From Aurantiacibacter sp. MUD61 (GTDB lineage Bacteria; Pseudomonadota; Alphaproteobacteria; Sphingomonadales; Sphingomonadaceae): DNA of 64,000 bases. The translations under genes were made by a program, and so were the position numbers. Where the stretch lies: NCBI RefSeq assembly GCF_027912455.1, contig NZ_CP115446.1, positions 1,139,501-1,203,500 on the forward strand, in the 5' to 3' direction. The stretch's first letter is position 1. Each line of letters starts with the position of its first letter. The notes beneath the pieces were generated by a model. That model ran no database searches. It was given only the letters and a program-made list of their open reading frames with translations, and was not told where the DNA came from. Positions 18,055 to 26,998 of this stretch are shown piece by piece.

Positions 18055-20226
18055 TTGAGTAAAATCACCATCACCATTCTGGCGGCGCTGGCCGTTACCG
18101 GCCTTGCCATTCCGGCCAACAGCCAAGAAAGCGATTCTGTGACTTCGACAGCCAATTACGACACATCGATTGAGCCGCCGCGCGCAGAGCAGCGCCCGCA
18201 TGAATACACCTATCACGGCATCACCATTTCGGATCCTTACAATTGGCTGCGCGATGAAAGCTATCCGACCATCGATGATGAAGATGTGCTCGATTATGTC
18301 CGCGCCGAAAACGCCTATTTCGAAGCGCAAATGGCCCCGCAGCAGGATCTGGTCGAAGAGCTGTTCACCGAAATGCGCGGGCGCATCAAGGAAGACGATT
18401 CCACCGTGCCGCAGCGCGATGGCGACTACGAATACTGGTCCGAGTTCGAGGAAGGCGGGCAATATCGCCAATATTATCGCCGCCCTGTCGGCAGTGATGA
18501 GCGTCAGCAAATCCTCGACGGGCCGGCGCTGGCAGAGGGGCTGGAGTATTTCAGCCTCGGCTCACTCTCGGTCAGCGAAGACGGGCGCTATCTCGCCTAT
18601 TCGACCGACACGACGGGCGGCGAATTCTACACCGCCTTTATCAAGGACCTCGAGACCGGAGATCTGCTGTCCGACCGGATCGAGAACGTCAATTCAGGCC
18701 TGATCTGGGCCGCTGGCGATTCCATGATCGTTTATGGCCGCGCCAATGAAAACTGGCGCGTCGATCGCATCTTTGCGCACCGCGTGGGTGAGAGCGGCGA
18801 GGACGCGCTGATTTACGCTGAAGAGCAGTTGGGCTTCACCGTATCGCCCGGTCTTTCCAGCAATCGCGAATGGCTGATCCTGTCGACCGGCGACAATGAA
18901 ACGAGCGAAGTCTATTTGCTGCCCGCTTCGGACCCGATGGCGAGCCCGATGATCGTTCGCGCGCGCGAGACGGGCGTCGAATATGATGTCGATGTGCGGC
19001 CAAATGCCGATGGCGATGACACGCTGTTCATCCTCACCAATGACAACCACGTCAATTTCCGCCTCGCCACAGCGCCCATGTCCGCACCGACACAATGGAC
19101 CACGCTGATCGAGGGGTCGGACGAATTCTATCTCACCGATTTCGACCTGTTCCGCGATTTCTACGTCACCGAGGGACGCCTCGCCGGTCTCGATCAGGTG
19201 CAGGTGCGCTATTACGATGATCCGGTGCGGGTGGAGACCATCAGCTTCCCCGAGGCTTCCTATTCCGCAGGGCTCGGCAACAATCCCGAATGGGCGATGG
19301 ACCGGCTGCGGCTGAGCTATGAAAGTCCGATCACGCCCGACACGGTCTATGATTATCACGTCGCGAGCCGCGAGCTTGAGACGCTGAAAGTGCTGGAAAT
19401 CCCGAGCGGTTTCGATCCCTCGCTCTACACGGTCGAGCGGCTGGAAATCCGCGCGCGTGACGGCACGATGATCCCGGCGACTGTCGTGTACCGTAGCGAC
19501 CGCGAGATGGGCGGCCCTCTCCACATGTACGCTTATGGCGCTTACGGCTTTGCCTATCCGCCCAATTTTGCGACCACGCGTTTCTCGCTGATCGATCGCG
19601 GTGTCGCCTATGTCATCGCGCATATTCGCGGCGGCGATGATCTGGGGCGCGAGTGGTATTTGCAGGGCAAGATGGAAGAGCGGACCAATACGTTCAACGA
19701 TTTCGTCGACGTCGGGCGCGGTCTGATTGAGCTCGGCTACACGTCCGAAGGCCAGATCAGCGCGAGCGGCGGCTCGGCTGGCGGCGAGCTGATGGGCGCA
19801 ATCGTCAATCAGGCACCCGAGCTATACGGTGCGATCGTGGCGCATGTGCCCTTCGTCGATGTACTCAACACGATGCTCGATGAAAGCCTGCCGCTGACGC
19901 CGGGCGAATGGCCCGAATGGGGCAATCCGATCGAAAGCAAGGCGGCCTTCACCCACATCCTCAGCTACTCGCCTTACGATCAGGTGGTGGCGCAGGACTA
20001 TCCGCCGATGCTGGTGACCGCCGGTCTGAACGATCCGCGCGTCACCTATTGGGAGCCGGCCAAATGGGTCGCCAAGCAGCGCGAGCTGCGCACGGATGAC
20101 AACATTCTGCTGCTGAAGACCAACATGGGTGCCGGCCATGGCGGCCGCTCGGGCCGGTTCGAAGGCCTGCGCGAAACGGCGGAGGAAGTGGCGTTTATCC
20201 TGTGGCAGCTGGGTGTTGAGGAGTGA
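18055..20226 (+). CDS. secreted S9 prolyl-oligopeptidase-family peptidase (oligopeptidase B-like)
   Basis: 723 residues from a TTG start with a GGGAGCGACGGGAA ribosome site; it gives a signal peptide (MSKITITILAALAVTGLAIP, cleavage near NSQ-E). Residues about 45-440 are the beta-propeller and 450-723 the alpha/beta-hydrolase domain. The catalytic triad is Ser574 (SASGGSAGGELMG), Asp660 (TAGLNDPRV) and His695 (NMGAGHGG). The GGSAGG motif and N-terminal HEYTYHGITISDPYNWLRD match oligopeptidase B. An exported copy probably digests peptides in the periplasm or outside. Overlaps the thioesterase gene by 4 nt (GTGA). Confidence 0.93.
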   Translation: MSKITITILAALAVTGLAIPANSQESDSVTSTANYDTSIEPPRAEQRPHEYTYHGITISDPYNWLRDESYPTIDDEDVLDYVRAENAYFEAQMAPQQDLVEELFTEMRGRIKEDDSTVPQRDGDYEYWSEFEEGGQYRQYYRRPVGSDERQQILDGPALAEGLEYFSLGSLSVSEDGRYLAYSTDTTGGEFYTAFIKDLETGDLLSDRIENVNSGLIWAAGDSMIVYGRANENWRVDRIFAHRVGESGEDALIYAEEQLGFTVSPGLSSNREWLILSTGDNETSEVYLLPASDPMASPMIVRARETGVEYDVDVRPNADGDDTLFILTNDNHVNFRLATAPMSAPTQWTTLIEGSDEFYLTDFDLFRDFYVTEGRLAGLDQVQVRYYDDPVRVETISFPEASYSAGLGNNPEWAMDRLRLSYESPITPDTVYDYHVASRELETLKVLEIPSGFDPSLYTVERLEIRARDGTMIPATVVYRSDREMGGPLHMYAYGAYGFAYPPNFATTRFSLIDRGVAYVIAHIRGGDDLGREWYLQGKMEERTNTFNDFVDVGRGLIELGYTSEGQISASGGSAGGELMGAIVNQAPELYGAIVAHVPFVDVLNTMLDESLPLTPGEWPEWGNPIESKAAFTHILSYSPYDQVVAQDYPPMLVTAGLNDPRVTYWEPAKWVAKQRELRTDDNILLLKTNMGAGHGGRSGRFEGLRETAEEVAFILWQLGVEE

Positions 20227-20642
20227 GCAATAGCTACGCGCGCACTTTCACCGCGCTGCCCGAACACATCGATGTAAACGGGCACGTCAACAACACCGTC
20301 TGGCTGCGCTGGATGGAGGATTTGTCCGGCGAGCATTGGGAGCGTCAGGCGCGCGAAGAGGATCGCGATATCTACGCGTGGTTCGTCCTGCGGCACGAAA
20401 TCGATTATCGCGGCAATGTGACCGAAGGGGCCGAAGTCACCGGTCTTACCGAAATCCGCGAAGGGCCGCGCGGGCCGCGCTTCAACCGGCATTACAGCTT
20501 CACCGACAGCGACGGCAAAGAACTCGTCCGCGCCAAGACGACTTGGGCGATGATCGAAAAGGCGAGCGGGAAGCTGATGCGTGTGCCGAGCGAGGTGGCC
20601 GCGCCCTTCATGCCCGAAGGCGGGTGGGACACGGCGGCCTGA
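20223..20642 (+). CDS. acyl-CoA thioesterase, hot-dog fold
   Basis: 139 residues from GTG overlapping the peptidase stop (GTGA). Residue D17 in EHIDVNGHVNNTVWLRWME is the catalytic Asp of the 4-hydroxybenzoyl-CoA-thioesterase/YbgC type (D-x-N/Y-G-H-V-N-N). The rest fits a single hot-dog domain (IDYRGNVTEGAEVTGLTEI). Hydrolyses an acyl-CoA thioester; substrate not deducible. Ends 5 nt before the convergent cyclase gene. Confidence 0.9.
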   Translation: MSNSYARTFTALPEHIDVNGHVNNTVWLRWMEDLSGEHWERQAREEDRDIYAWFVLRHEIDYRGNVTEGAEVTGLTEIREGPRGPRFNRHYSFTDSDGKELVRAKTTWAMIEKASGKLMRVPSEVAAPFMPEGGWDTAA

Positions 20643-20647
20643 CCAGG

Positions 20648-22426
20648 TTAGGCGGCTTTGCGTCGATCCTGTCGACGGCGGGTCTTGCTGCGTCGCGGCT
20701 CGAAAGCTTTGAGATGCTCGCTCATGGTCCGATCGCGCCCTGAAGCCTTGGCTTCGTAAAGCAGGTGATCGGCGCGATCGTACATCTGGGTAAAGCCAAT
20801 GTCGGAAAGCGTTTTGCCCGGAGCCACCACAATGCCCATGCTGGCGGTGACAGCGCGCGGTAATTTCAATTCTGCGTGAATTCGTGCCGAGATTGCGAGA
20901 CGCAGCCGCTCCGCTTCGATAGCTGGACTCTCACTCTCGATCAGCAGCAGGAATTCCTCACCGCCCATGCGTGCAGCGAGCACACCCTCTTCGTTATTCA
21001 GTGATGCGCCCACGATGCGCAGCACGGCATCGCCAACAGCGTGACCGAAAGTGTCATTGATCGATTTGAATTTATCGAGATCGAGGACGGCAAGCGCCGA
21101 GTAACCGCCGCGGCGCAACTCCATGAAGCGTTCTTCAACCACGCGGCGATTGTAGAGGCCGGTCAGCGGATCCCGCTCGGACAGTTTTTCCAGCAAACGA
21201 GCTTCCGTGCGTGCTTTGTCGCGCTGGTGCTTCAACACCATCATGCGGTCGGCAACGCCGAAGCTCGCCACCGCCGTGCCCATGGTGCAGCCGACATAGA
21301 ACAGCGTCATCAGGTCGAAAGAGGATGCGTAAGGAATGAAGTGGTCGGTCATCGTCATGGCCACGGCGACCAGCACCATGGACCAGCCCATCAATTGCAC
21401 GCGCGCTTCCCTGCTGCCACGCCGCATGGCGGCGAAGAGCATGATGATGAATATCGCCAGCACCGGGACGAAAGCGGCATTGTACAGGCTGTGATGCCAC
21501 GGGCGAAGCGCGAACGGGAAAGCAGCGTGCAGCACGCTGACAACAACCATCCACGCCGCAGCTATCGGGAACGCCAGCCGCAGCCGGGTTTCGAGGCGTG
21601 CATCATCGAGGAATGTCCAACCGAACATCCCGCCCACGGCCACCGACATGCCCAGCATGAATGCATCTGCCGTTGCGAGGAAAGAGACGCCCAGCGGAAG
21701 GAAGAAAGTGATGATGCCGGAATCGACCAGAAGGGTCAGCAGGACCACTGTCGTCAGCACGCCATGCCAGATCACAAATCGCTGTTGCAGGACGCGGTAG
21801 AACGCCACGTTGAAGAACAAAGGCATGATCAGCAGGCCGCACATCGCCGCGATCAGCAGCGTTTTGGCCTGTGTTGCAGGAACCGCGATGGGATCGTTTT
21901 CCGCCAGCTGCGCACGCCTGATGTTCGCAAGCGTGGTCGGCCTGTCGATCGCGACATAGATATACCGGGCATCTTCCGCACGCTCTCCGAGCGGAAATTT
22001 GACCATGGCGCCGGCTTTCGAATGTTCGCCTTCGCCGTGCAGCCAGCGGCGGGTGTCCAATGTGCCGTCCGCAGACTCGGTCACGATGTTTACGGCTTCA
22101 AAGCGGCTGCGATCGGTAAGAAACCAGGCGATCCTTTCTCCGCCTTCGCTCTCGCTCAGGTCGTAGCGCAGAACTATGCGTTCGGGGTCAAGGGACGCGC
22201 TGTGGGCCGCAGGGTCGCAATCCCATTGCAACGTGCGGACAATCGCTTCGATATCGGCACCAAGCGGCGCGGGCGCGCGGCAGGCCTGTTTGAGCGACGC
22301 GCGCGCTGGTGGAGAGGCGTCCGTTGCCCCCTGCGCGAGCGCGTAGGAAGAGGGTATGGCGAGTAGCAATACCGCCATCCACGCGGCCACGCGCGTGAAA
22401 AGAAAACTGATCCAATTCCCCCTCAT
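20648..22426 (-). CDS. 7TM-DISM diguanylate cyclase
   Basis: 592 residues. Signal peptide (to about residue 33), a periplasmic beta-rich domain (about 55-175), seven membrane segments (about 185-400: ALLIAAMCGLLIMPLFFNVAF, VVLLTLLVDSGIITFFLP, and so on), a coiled coil (HQRDKARTEARLLEKLSE) and a GGDEF domain from about 415. The active site is GGEEF at 488-492; substrate-side residues DLDKFKSINDTFGH are intact. The RxxD inhibitory site before GGEEF is missing (EEGV), so no product inhibition is expected. No EAL domain. It makes c-di-GMP, for which a PilZ protein is encoded at 45.6 kb. Confidence 0.93.
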   Translation of the reverse strand: MRGNWISFLFTRVAAWMAVLLLAIPSSYALAQGATDASPPARASLKQACRAPAPLGADIEAIVRTLQWDCDPAAHSASLDPERIVLRYDLSESEGGERIAWFLTDRSRFEAVNIVTESADGTLDTRRWLHGEGEHSKAGAMVKFPLGERAEDARYIYVAIDRPTTLANIRRAQLAENDPIAVPATQAKTLLIAAMCGLLIMPLFFNVAFYRVLQQRFVIWHGVLTTVVLLTLLVDSGIITFFLPLGVSFLATADAFMLGMSVAVGGMFGWTFLDDARLETRLRLAFPIAAAWMVVVSVLHAAFPFALRPWHHSLYNAAFVPVLAIFIIMLFAAMRRGSREARVQLMGWSMVLVAVAMTMTDHFIPYASSFDLMTLFYVGCTMGTAVASFGVADRMMVLKHQRDKARTEARLLEKLSERDPLTGLYNRRVVEERFMELRRGGYSALAVLDLDKFKSINDTFGHAVGDAVLRIVGASLNNEEGVLAARMGGEEFLLLIESESPAIEAERLRLAISARIHAELKLPRAVTASMGIVVAPGKTLSDIGFTQMYDRADHLLYEAKASGRDRTMSEHLKAFEPRRSKTRRRQDRRKAA

Positions 22427-22539
22427 CGAGAAGGGGATAGCGGAATACGCCTAAACGTAAGTTAAGATGCGGGCGAAAATATCGCATTTTTTCGTTTTAT
22501 TTCAGCGTTGGCGTCGCATCGGCGGATAGGTGCGATACC

Positions 22540-23655
22540 TCAGCCGATGGCTTGTTCAATCGGCAACAAATCATAGCCCAATTCGCTCGCTACGGCTGGA
22601 TAGGTCACGCGGCCTGCATGGACATTGAGGCCCTGCGCGAGATGCTTGTCCTGGCGCATAGCTTCTTTCCAGCCAAGATTGGCGATGCGCAGCGCATGCG
22701 GCAGAGTGACATTGTTGAGCGCATAGGTGCTGGTGCGGCTGACCGCGCCCGGCATATTGGCAACACAATAATGCACTATGTCATCGACGACGTAGGTCGG
22801 ATCGTCATGCGTGGTCGCCTTGCTCGTTTCGAAGCAGCCGCCCTGATCGATGGCCACATCCACCAGCACGGCGCCCGGCTTCATGGTCGACAGCATCGCC
22901 CGGCTCACCAGCTTGGGAGCAGCGGCTCCGGGCACGAGCACTGCGCCCACAACCATATCCGCTTCGGCGACGGCTTCTTCCACGTTCGCCTTGCTGGCAA
23001 AGCGGGTGCTGGCACGCGCTTCGAAATGCGTGCCGACTTTCTCCAGCACCACCGGATCGAGATCCATGATGACCGTGTCGGCGCCAAGCCCGGCAGACAT
23101 CTGCGCCGCGTTGAAGCCGACGACACCGCCGCCGATGATGACGACCTTGCCCGGCATCACGCCCGGAACGCCGCCCAGCAGCACGCCGCGGCCGCCCTGC
23201 GCTTTCTCCAGCGCGTGGGCACCTGCCTGAATGCTCATGCGGCCAGCCACCTGGCTCATCGGCGTAAGCAGCGGGAGGCCGCCGCGCGGGCCGGTAACGG
23301 TTTCATAAGCGATGGCGGTGCAGCCGGATTCGACCAATTCGCGGGTCTGGTCGGGGTCGGGTGCGAGGTGCAGGTAGGTGTAGAGCAGCTGGCCTTCGCG
23401 CAGCATGGCGCGCTCGCTCGCCTGCGGCTCTTTCACTTTCACGATCATCTCGCATTCGGCGAAGATTTCCTCGGCGGTATCGACCACCTTCGCGCCGCGA
23501 TCGCGATATTGCGCGTCATAGGCACCGATGCCTTCGCCAGCGCCCGCCTGCATCCAGACTTCGTGCCCGGCATTCACCAGTTCGCCCGCGCTTTCCGGCG
23601 TCAGGCCGACGCGATATTCGCGGTTCTTGATTTCCGTGGGACAACCGATGCGCAT
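22540..23655 (-). CDS. ald: alanine dehydrogenase
   Basis: 371 residues, the normal length. From ATG 23655 the protein starts with MRIGCPTEIKNREYRVGLTP, the family N-terminus. Further blocks: KVKEPQASERAMLREGQLLYTYLHLA (substrate Lys/His region), VIIGGGVVGFNAAQMSAGLGADT (Rossmann NAD site) and VDVAIDQGGCFETSK. Interconverts alanine and pyruvate plus ammonia with NAD+. Upstream longer reading adds 20 residues without homology pattern. No Lrp-type regulator gene adjacent. Confidence 0.96.
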   Translation of the reverse strand: MRIGCPTEIKNREYRVGLTPESAGELVNAGHEVWMQAGAGEGIGAYDAQYRDRGAKVVDTAEEIFAECEMIVKVKEPQASERAMLREGQLLYTYLHLAPDPDQTRELVESGCTAIAYETVTGPRGGLPLLTPMSQVAGRMSIQAGAHALEKAQGGRGVLLGGVPGVMPGKVVIIGGGVVGFNAAQMSAGLGADTVIMDLDPVVLEKVGTHFEARASTRFASKANVEEAVAEADMVVGAVLVPGAAAPKLVSRAMLSTMKPGAVLVDVAIDQGGCFETSKATTHDDPTYVVDDIVHYCVANMPGAVSRTSTYALNNVTLPHALRIANLGWKEAMRQDKHLAQGLNVHAGRVTYPAVASELGYDLLPIEQAIG

Positions 23656-23740
23656 GGGGGGACTCCGATGGATGAGATTTGCGCGCTCGTTACAGACGAA
23701 ACCGGTTTTGGGCAACGCTTATCGGATGAGCCGTTTGCGC

Positions 23741-25192
23741 TCAGGCCATGACCGCTTCGATGCCGGGGACGGTGATCGTCCGATCGCCGCCGAAATCCTC
23801 GTGCACGCTGATGAGGCCGGTCTTTTCCAGATGCTCCAGCAGGCGCCGGATGCGGCCCGGGCTGGCAGTGCCATAAACGCGGGCGAGCGTATCCTCATCG
23901 GGGGCGCGCTGGCCTTTGGCGGCGGCGACCACGATGGCGAGATACGGCGCGAGCACATCGTCAGCCACCTGGCTGGCCATCTCCTCGACAGCTTCGCGCG
24001 CTGCCGGATCGAGCTGGTCCACACCGGCGCTGGCAAAGGCGAACATACGGCGGAAAGCGGCCATGTCGATGTGTGCAGAGGGAATTGCGCGCTCGCGGCA
24101 ACGGGTGGCGAAAGTGCGGAACAGAGTGGCGATCGGCTTGAACGTCGCGCCATCTTCCGCCGCCATTTCCCGGAGGAGACCGTCGACATCCCCCTGCGGC
24201 AAGGGAATGGCGGGCTCGTCACCTTCACTGTCCGGCAGCGGCTCGGCGCGCTTTGCCAGGCTTTGCGCAATCTCTTCTACAGGCGGCGCAGGCGGGGGCG
24301 AAGGCGGCGGGGCGCGCACTGGCTCGGCGGCTTCCTCGGCAAGGTCGGCGTGCAGCAATTCGCCCATGGCGGCTGCATCGGCCTGCGGTAGGGGGGTGAG
24401 GGCCGTCGCGGCATTCTTCCCGCCCGATTTCACATCGCCGATGTGCACCGCCACCGGGCGACGGCTGACAGCGGGGCCAAGCCCGAGAAAATGCCCGCAT
24501 TGCAGATCACGGATACGCTCTGCCTGCTTGCGATCCATGCCCAGCAGATCCGCCGCGCGCTGCATATCGATATCGAGGAAGGTGCGGCCCATCAGGAAGT
24601 TGCTCGCCTCTGCCGCGACATTCTTGGCGAGTTTGGCGAGGCGCTGCGTCGCCACGATCCCGGCGAGCCCACGCTTGCGGCCCCGGCACATCAGGTTGGT
24701 CATGGCGGAAAGCGTCATGCGGCGCGTGTCTTCGGCCATCTCTCCGGCGGCAGCGGGCGCGAACATCTGCGCTTCATCGACCACCACCAGTGCGGGAAAC
24801 CAGTGCTCGCGCGGAGCATCGAACAGGGCGGTGAGAAAAGCAGCGGCGCAGCGGATTTGCTGTTCCACTTCCAGATCGTCGAGCGAAAGGACGACGCTTG
24901 CGCGGTGCTGGCGGATACGGCCTGCCAACGCTTCGATCTCGCGAACCGAATAGCTGCCGCCTTCGATCACGACATGGTCGAAATGATCGGCCAGCGAGAC
25001 GAAATCGCCTTCGGGATCGATAACGATCTGCTGCACCATCGCGGCGCTCTTTTCGAGCAGGCGGCGCAGCAGATGCGACTTCCCGCTGCCCGAATTGCCC
25101 TGCACCAGCAGCCGCGTGGCGAGCAGTTCCTCCACATCCACCGGCACCGGCGTGCCGTGGGCATCCTTCCCGATTTCGATGTCCGTATTCAC
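23741..25192 (-). CDS. HerA-like (DUF87) ATP-binding protein
   Basis: 483 residues from GTG. Walker A GNSGSGKS at residues 32-39, a GxxDFVSLADHFDH segment, and Walker B ALVVVDEAQMFAP near 145; the C-terminal sensor is LAGIVATQRLAKLAKNVAAEASNF. After a Pro/Glu-rich linker (RAPPPSPPPAPPVEE, about 290-330) comes a helical C-terminal half with a wHTH-like end (GRIRRLLEHLEKTGLISV), as expected for DNA binding. A type without established function. The 5' end and upstream DNA of this gene are duplicated at 26.8-27.0 kb. Confidence 0.85.
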   Translation of the reverse strand: MNTDIEIGKDAHGTPVPVDVEELLATRLLVQGNSGSGKSHLLRRLLEKSAAMVQQIVIDPEGDFVSLADHFDHVVIEGGSYSVREIEALAGRIRQHRASVVLSLDDLEVEQQIRCAAAFLTALFDAPREHWFPALVVVDEAQMFAPAAAGEMAEDTRRMTLSAMTNLMCRGRKRGLAGIVATQRLAKLAKNVAAEASNFLMGRTFLDIDMQRAADLLGMDRKQAERIRDLQCGHFLGLGPAVSRRPVAVHIGDVKSGGKNAATALTPLPQADAAAMGELLHADLAEEAAEPVRAPPPSPPPAPPVEEIAQSLAKRAEPLPDSEGDEPAIPLPQGDVDGLLREMAAEDGATFKPIATLFRTFATRCRERAIPSAHIDMAAFRRMFAFASAGVDQLDPAAREAVEEMASQVADDVLAPYLAIVVAAAKGQRAPDEDTLARVYGTASPGRIRRLLEHLEKTGLISVHEDFGGDRTITVPGIEAVMA

Positions 25193-25278
25193 GCTGCCGA
25201 CACTAGGCGAGCCATGAGCCGGGTCCTAGCGCGGCGGCGTGTTTATCCAGCGGAAATTGGTTCGGCTCACCGCTTCCA
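25161..25278. repeat. direct repeat copy A (5' end and leader of the HerA-like gene)
   Basis: Aligns without gaps to 26881-26998. Bases 25223-25278 match 55 of 56 positions (one difference at 25247); bases 25161-25222, which cover the first codons of the HerA-like gene, match about 75 percent. Same orientation as copy B. Confidence 0.92.
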
Positions 25279-25354
25279 GATTCAAGCGAGAGACCGCTTT
25301 TTGGTACGAGGCCGTGATTTATGGTAAACGGGCCATGCTAAAGGGTCGCTCCTG

Positions 25355-25372
25355 AGCGCGGAATTCCGCGCT
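25355..25372. promoter_or_regulatory. 18-bp perfect palindrome
   Basis: AGCGCGGAATTCCGCGCT is fully self-complementary. It lies 46 bp upstream of the propeller-protein ATG and about 160 bp upstream of the divergent HerA-like start. Dimeric-repressor operator or small hairpin; no U-tract directly attached. Confidence 0.5.
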
Positions 25373-25418
25373 TTACCGCAAGGCATTCAGTAGCCGGTCT
25401 TTTTTGCTGGGGGGCATC

Positions 25419-26480
25419 ATGAAAATCACGCGACTCGCAATCACAACAACTCTTGCAATCGTCATCGCGGCTTCGGCGGCCACGGCGCAGAGCGGAAATG
25501 GGCGCGGCAATGGTGGCGGAAGTGGGGGTGGAGGGAATGAAGAACCGCCCTCGGCATTCGTTCCGGCAATCGCCTATTTCGACCAAGGGCGTAAGTATAA
25601 GGACATTCGCATCGCCAATGTCGCAGGTGACCAGGCGTGCCTTGTCCTGCGAACAGGCGACGGCCAGCGGAACCTGCGGGGTTTCGATTTCGATGCGGCC
25701 AATAACCGGCTTGCCTATTCCATCGACGAGACTGGAATCTTCGTCACCACCTGGGAAGACGCGGACGGACCCTGCAATGTTGCCAGCGCAGGCAATGTCA
25801 CCGATCCCGCATCGCGGGTGCGCGTACTGGGCGCGGGCGATTATCCCGAGGTCCTCGATTGGTCACCGGACGGCAGGTTCCTGCTGTGGACGGAGCCCGA
25901 CCAGGAATACACCGGATTGGGCAGTTCCACCCATGTGATGATCTACGACACGGTGACGGAGCAGGTCTCGCTCCTCCCGCTCGAAAGCTGGGGAGGGACA
26001 AGGCTCGCATGGGGCGTCGATGGAGATTGGGGTGTTGGCGGCATACGCTTCAGCCCGGATTTCGCGACGACCAACGAAGTGGTCTTCGTGGGCGCATCGC
26101 TGGACGGAAGCCGGGGCGAATATAACAGCCTCTTCGCCTTCGATATCGCCGGAACTTCCGCACCGCGCCTGCTCTATGACGGTGCGAGCACGACATTCGA
26201 CCTGTTCATCAACGTAACCAATCCGCAAGGCGCGGCGCCTTCGCGCGTCGTGTTCGAAAATGTCGATCGCGGGGAGCTGGTCCAGCTGCCGCTTGTCAAT
26301 GGTAACACCACGCGCTGGACCGGAGGCGAAGCCGAATACAGTTGCGACAATGCAAGGCTCGTCCACCAGGTGGCGGGGCGGCGTGGCCGGGCGAGTACCT
26401 ATATCACGTCGGCTGACGGCAGTGGCTCGACTCTGTTCTCAAGCGACGGCTTGCGCTGGCTCGACTGGCTCTGTCCCTAG
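25419..26480 (+). CDS. secreted beta-propeller protein (TolB-like repeats)
   Basis: 353 residues from ATG 25419 behind GGGGGG; an earlier ATG at 25404 is possible. Signal peptide (MKITRLAITTTLAIVIAASA, cleavage ATA-Q) followed by a Gly-rich linker GNGRGNGGGSGGGGN. The rest carries WD40/PD40-like repeats, e.g. LDWSPDGRFLLWTE, GIRFSPDFATTNEVVFV and RWLDWL. No catalytic triad, so a binding protein. It lies between the two direct repeats and may have come in with the neighbouring small gene. Confidence 0.75.
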   Translation: MKITRLAITTTLAIVIAASAATAQSGNGRGNGGGSGGGGNEEPPSAFVPAIAYFDQGRKYKDIRIANVAGDQACLVLRTGDGQRNLRGFDFDAANNRLAYSIDETGIFVTTWEDADGPCNVASAGNVTDPASRVRVLGAGDYPEVLDWSPDGRFLLWTEPDQEYTGLGSSTHVMIYDTVTEQVSLLPLESWGGTRLAWGVDGDWGVGGIRFSPDFATTNEVVFVGASLDGSRGEYNSLFAFDIAGTSAPRLLYDGASTTFDLFINVTNPQGAAPSRVVFENVDRGELVQLPLVNGNTTRWTGGEAEYSCDNARLVHQVAGRRGRASTYITSADGSGSTLFSSDGLRWLDWLCP

Positions 26481-26483
26481 GCG

Positions 26484-26816
26484 ATGCGAATAAGGATACT
26501 CATCGCCGCCCTCGCGCTGGTCGTTGCGCTGACCTTGTATTGGCACCCGTGGAATTCCGATCTTTCAGCAGACGCAGGAGATGCGGCAGGAACTGGTTCG
26601 CCGGAGAGCGGCGCAGCGGGTGATCTTGCGCGCGTGAATGCATCTTCGGCTGGTGTCGATCCGCAACATCCCTCTGCTATCGACCTGCCGCCCAATGACG
26701 TCGCGCCCGACCCGCAGGTGCTCGAGGGGCGTCCCGAGCTCCAGCAGGCATTCGATGAAGCGGCAGAGCCGGGCGAATTCGTGACGCCGCCTAATGTTGC
26801 GGTCGGCGACGAATAG
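26484..26816 (+). CDS. small membrane-anchored acidic protein
   Basis: 110 residues starting 3 nt after the propeller gene stop. One N-terminal hydrophobic helix (MRIRILIAALALVVALTLYW) with positive inside flank, then a low-complexity Ala/Gly/Pro/Asp/Glu tail with no cysteine. No family recognised. Probably anchored in the inner membrane with the acidic tail in the periplasm; likely cotranscribed with the propeller gene. Confidence 0.65.
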   Translation: MRIRILIAALALVVALTLYWHPWNSDLSADAGDAAGTGSPESGAAGDLARVNASSAGVDPQHPSAIDLPPNDVAPDPQVLEGRPELQQAFDEAAEPGEFVTPPNVAVGDE

Positions 26817-26829
26817 CGGGATTGGTGTT

Positions 26830-26912
26830 GGGCAGTCTGCGCGGCAGCTCCCGAGGGCTTACCATCGTTTGGCGCCGTAAGCACCCTTGCCGATTTTGAT
26901 ATCCGAATTTTA
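26830..26912 (-). pseudogene. decayed 5' fragment of a HerA-like gene
   Basis: Read on the minus strand this stretch matches the first codons of the HerA-like gene at 25192 (for example ATATCAAAATCGGCAAGG against ACATCGAAATCGGGAAGG). The start codon position is TAA here, where copy A has GTG. Similarity fades over about 80-90 nt (GAGCTGC...CTGCC against GAACTGC...CTGCT). It is a remnant, not a gene. Confidence 0.7.
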
Positions 26913-26998
26913 GCAGCCGACACCAGGCGAGGCGTAACCCATGTCCTAGCGCGGCGGCGTGTTTATACAGCGGAAATTGGTTCGGCTCACCGCTTCCA
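26881..26998. repeat. direct repeat copy B
   Basis: Partner of 25161-25278 in the same orientation, 1720 bp further on. The best-conserved half (26943-26998) overlaps the last codons and stop of the 91-residue membrane protein gene, the other half is the HerA-like remnant. Confidence 0.92.

Noticed and set aside
21041..22366. Plus-strand frame of 441 residues
   Set aside because: Antisense to the diguanylate cyclase; no start signal and no protein-like pattern.
22552..23751. Plus-strand frame of 399 residues
   Set aside because: Antisense to alanine dehydrogenase; repeats of His/Arg come from the reverse reading of GC-rich codons.
25161..26998. Direct repeats as attachment sites of a mobile element
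   Set aside because: No integrase, transposase or terminal inverted repeats are present in the 1.7-kb interval; the repeats contain gene ends instead.
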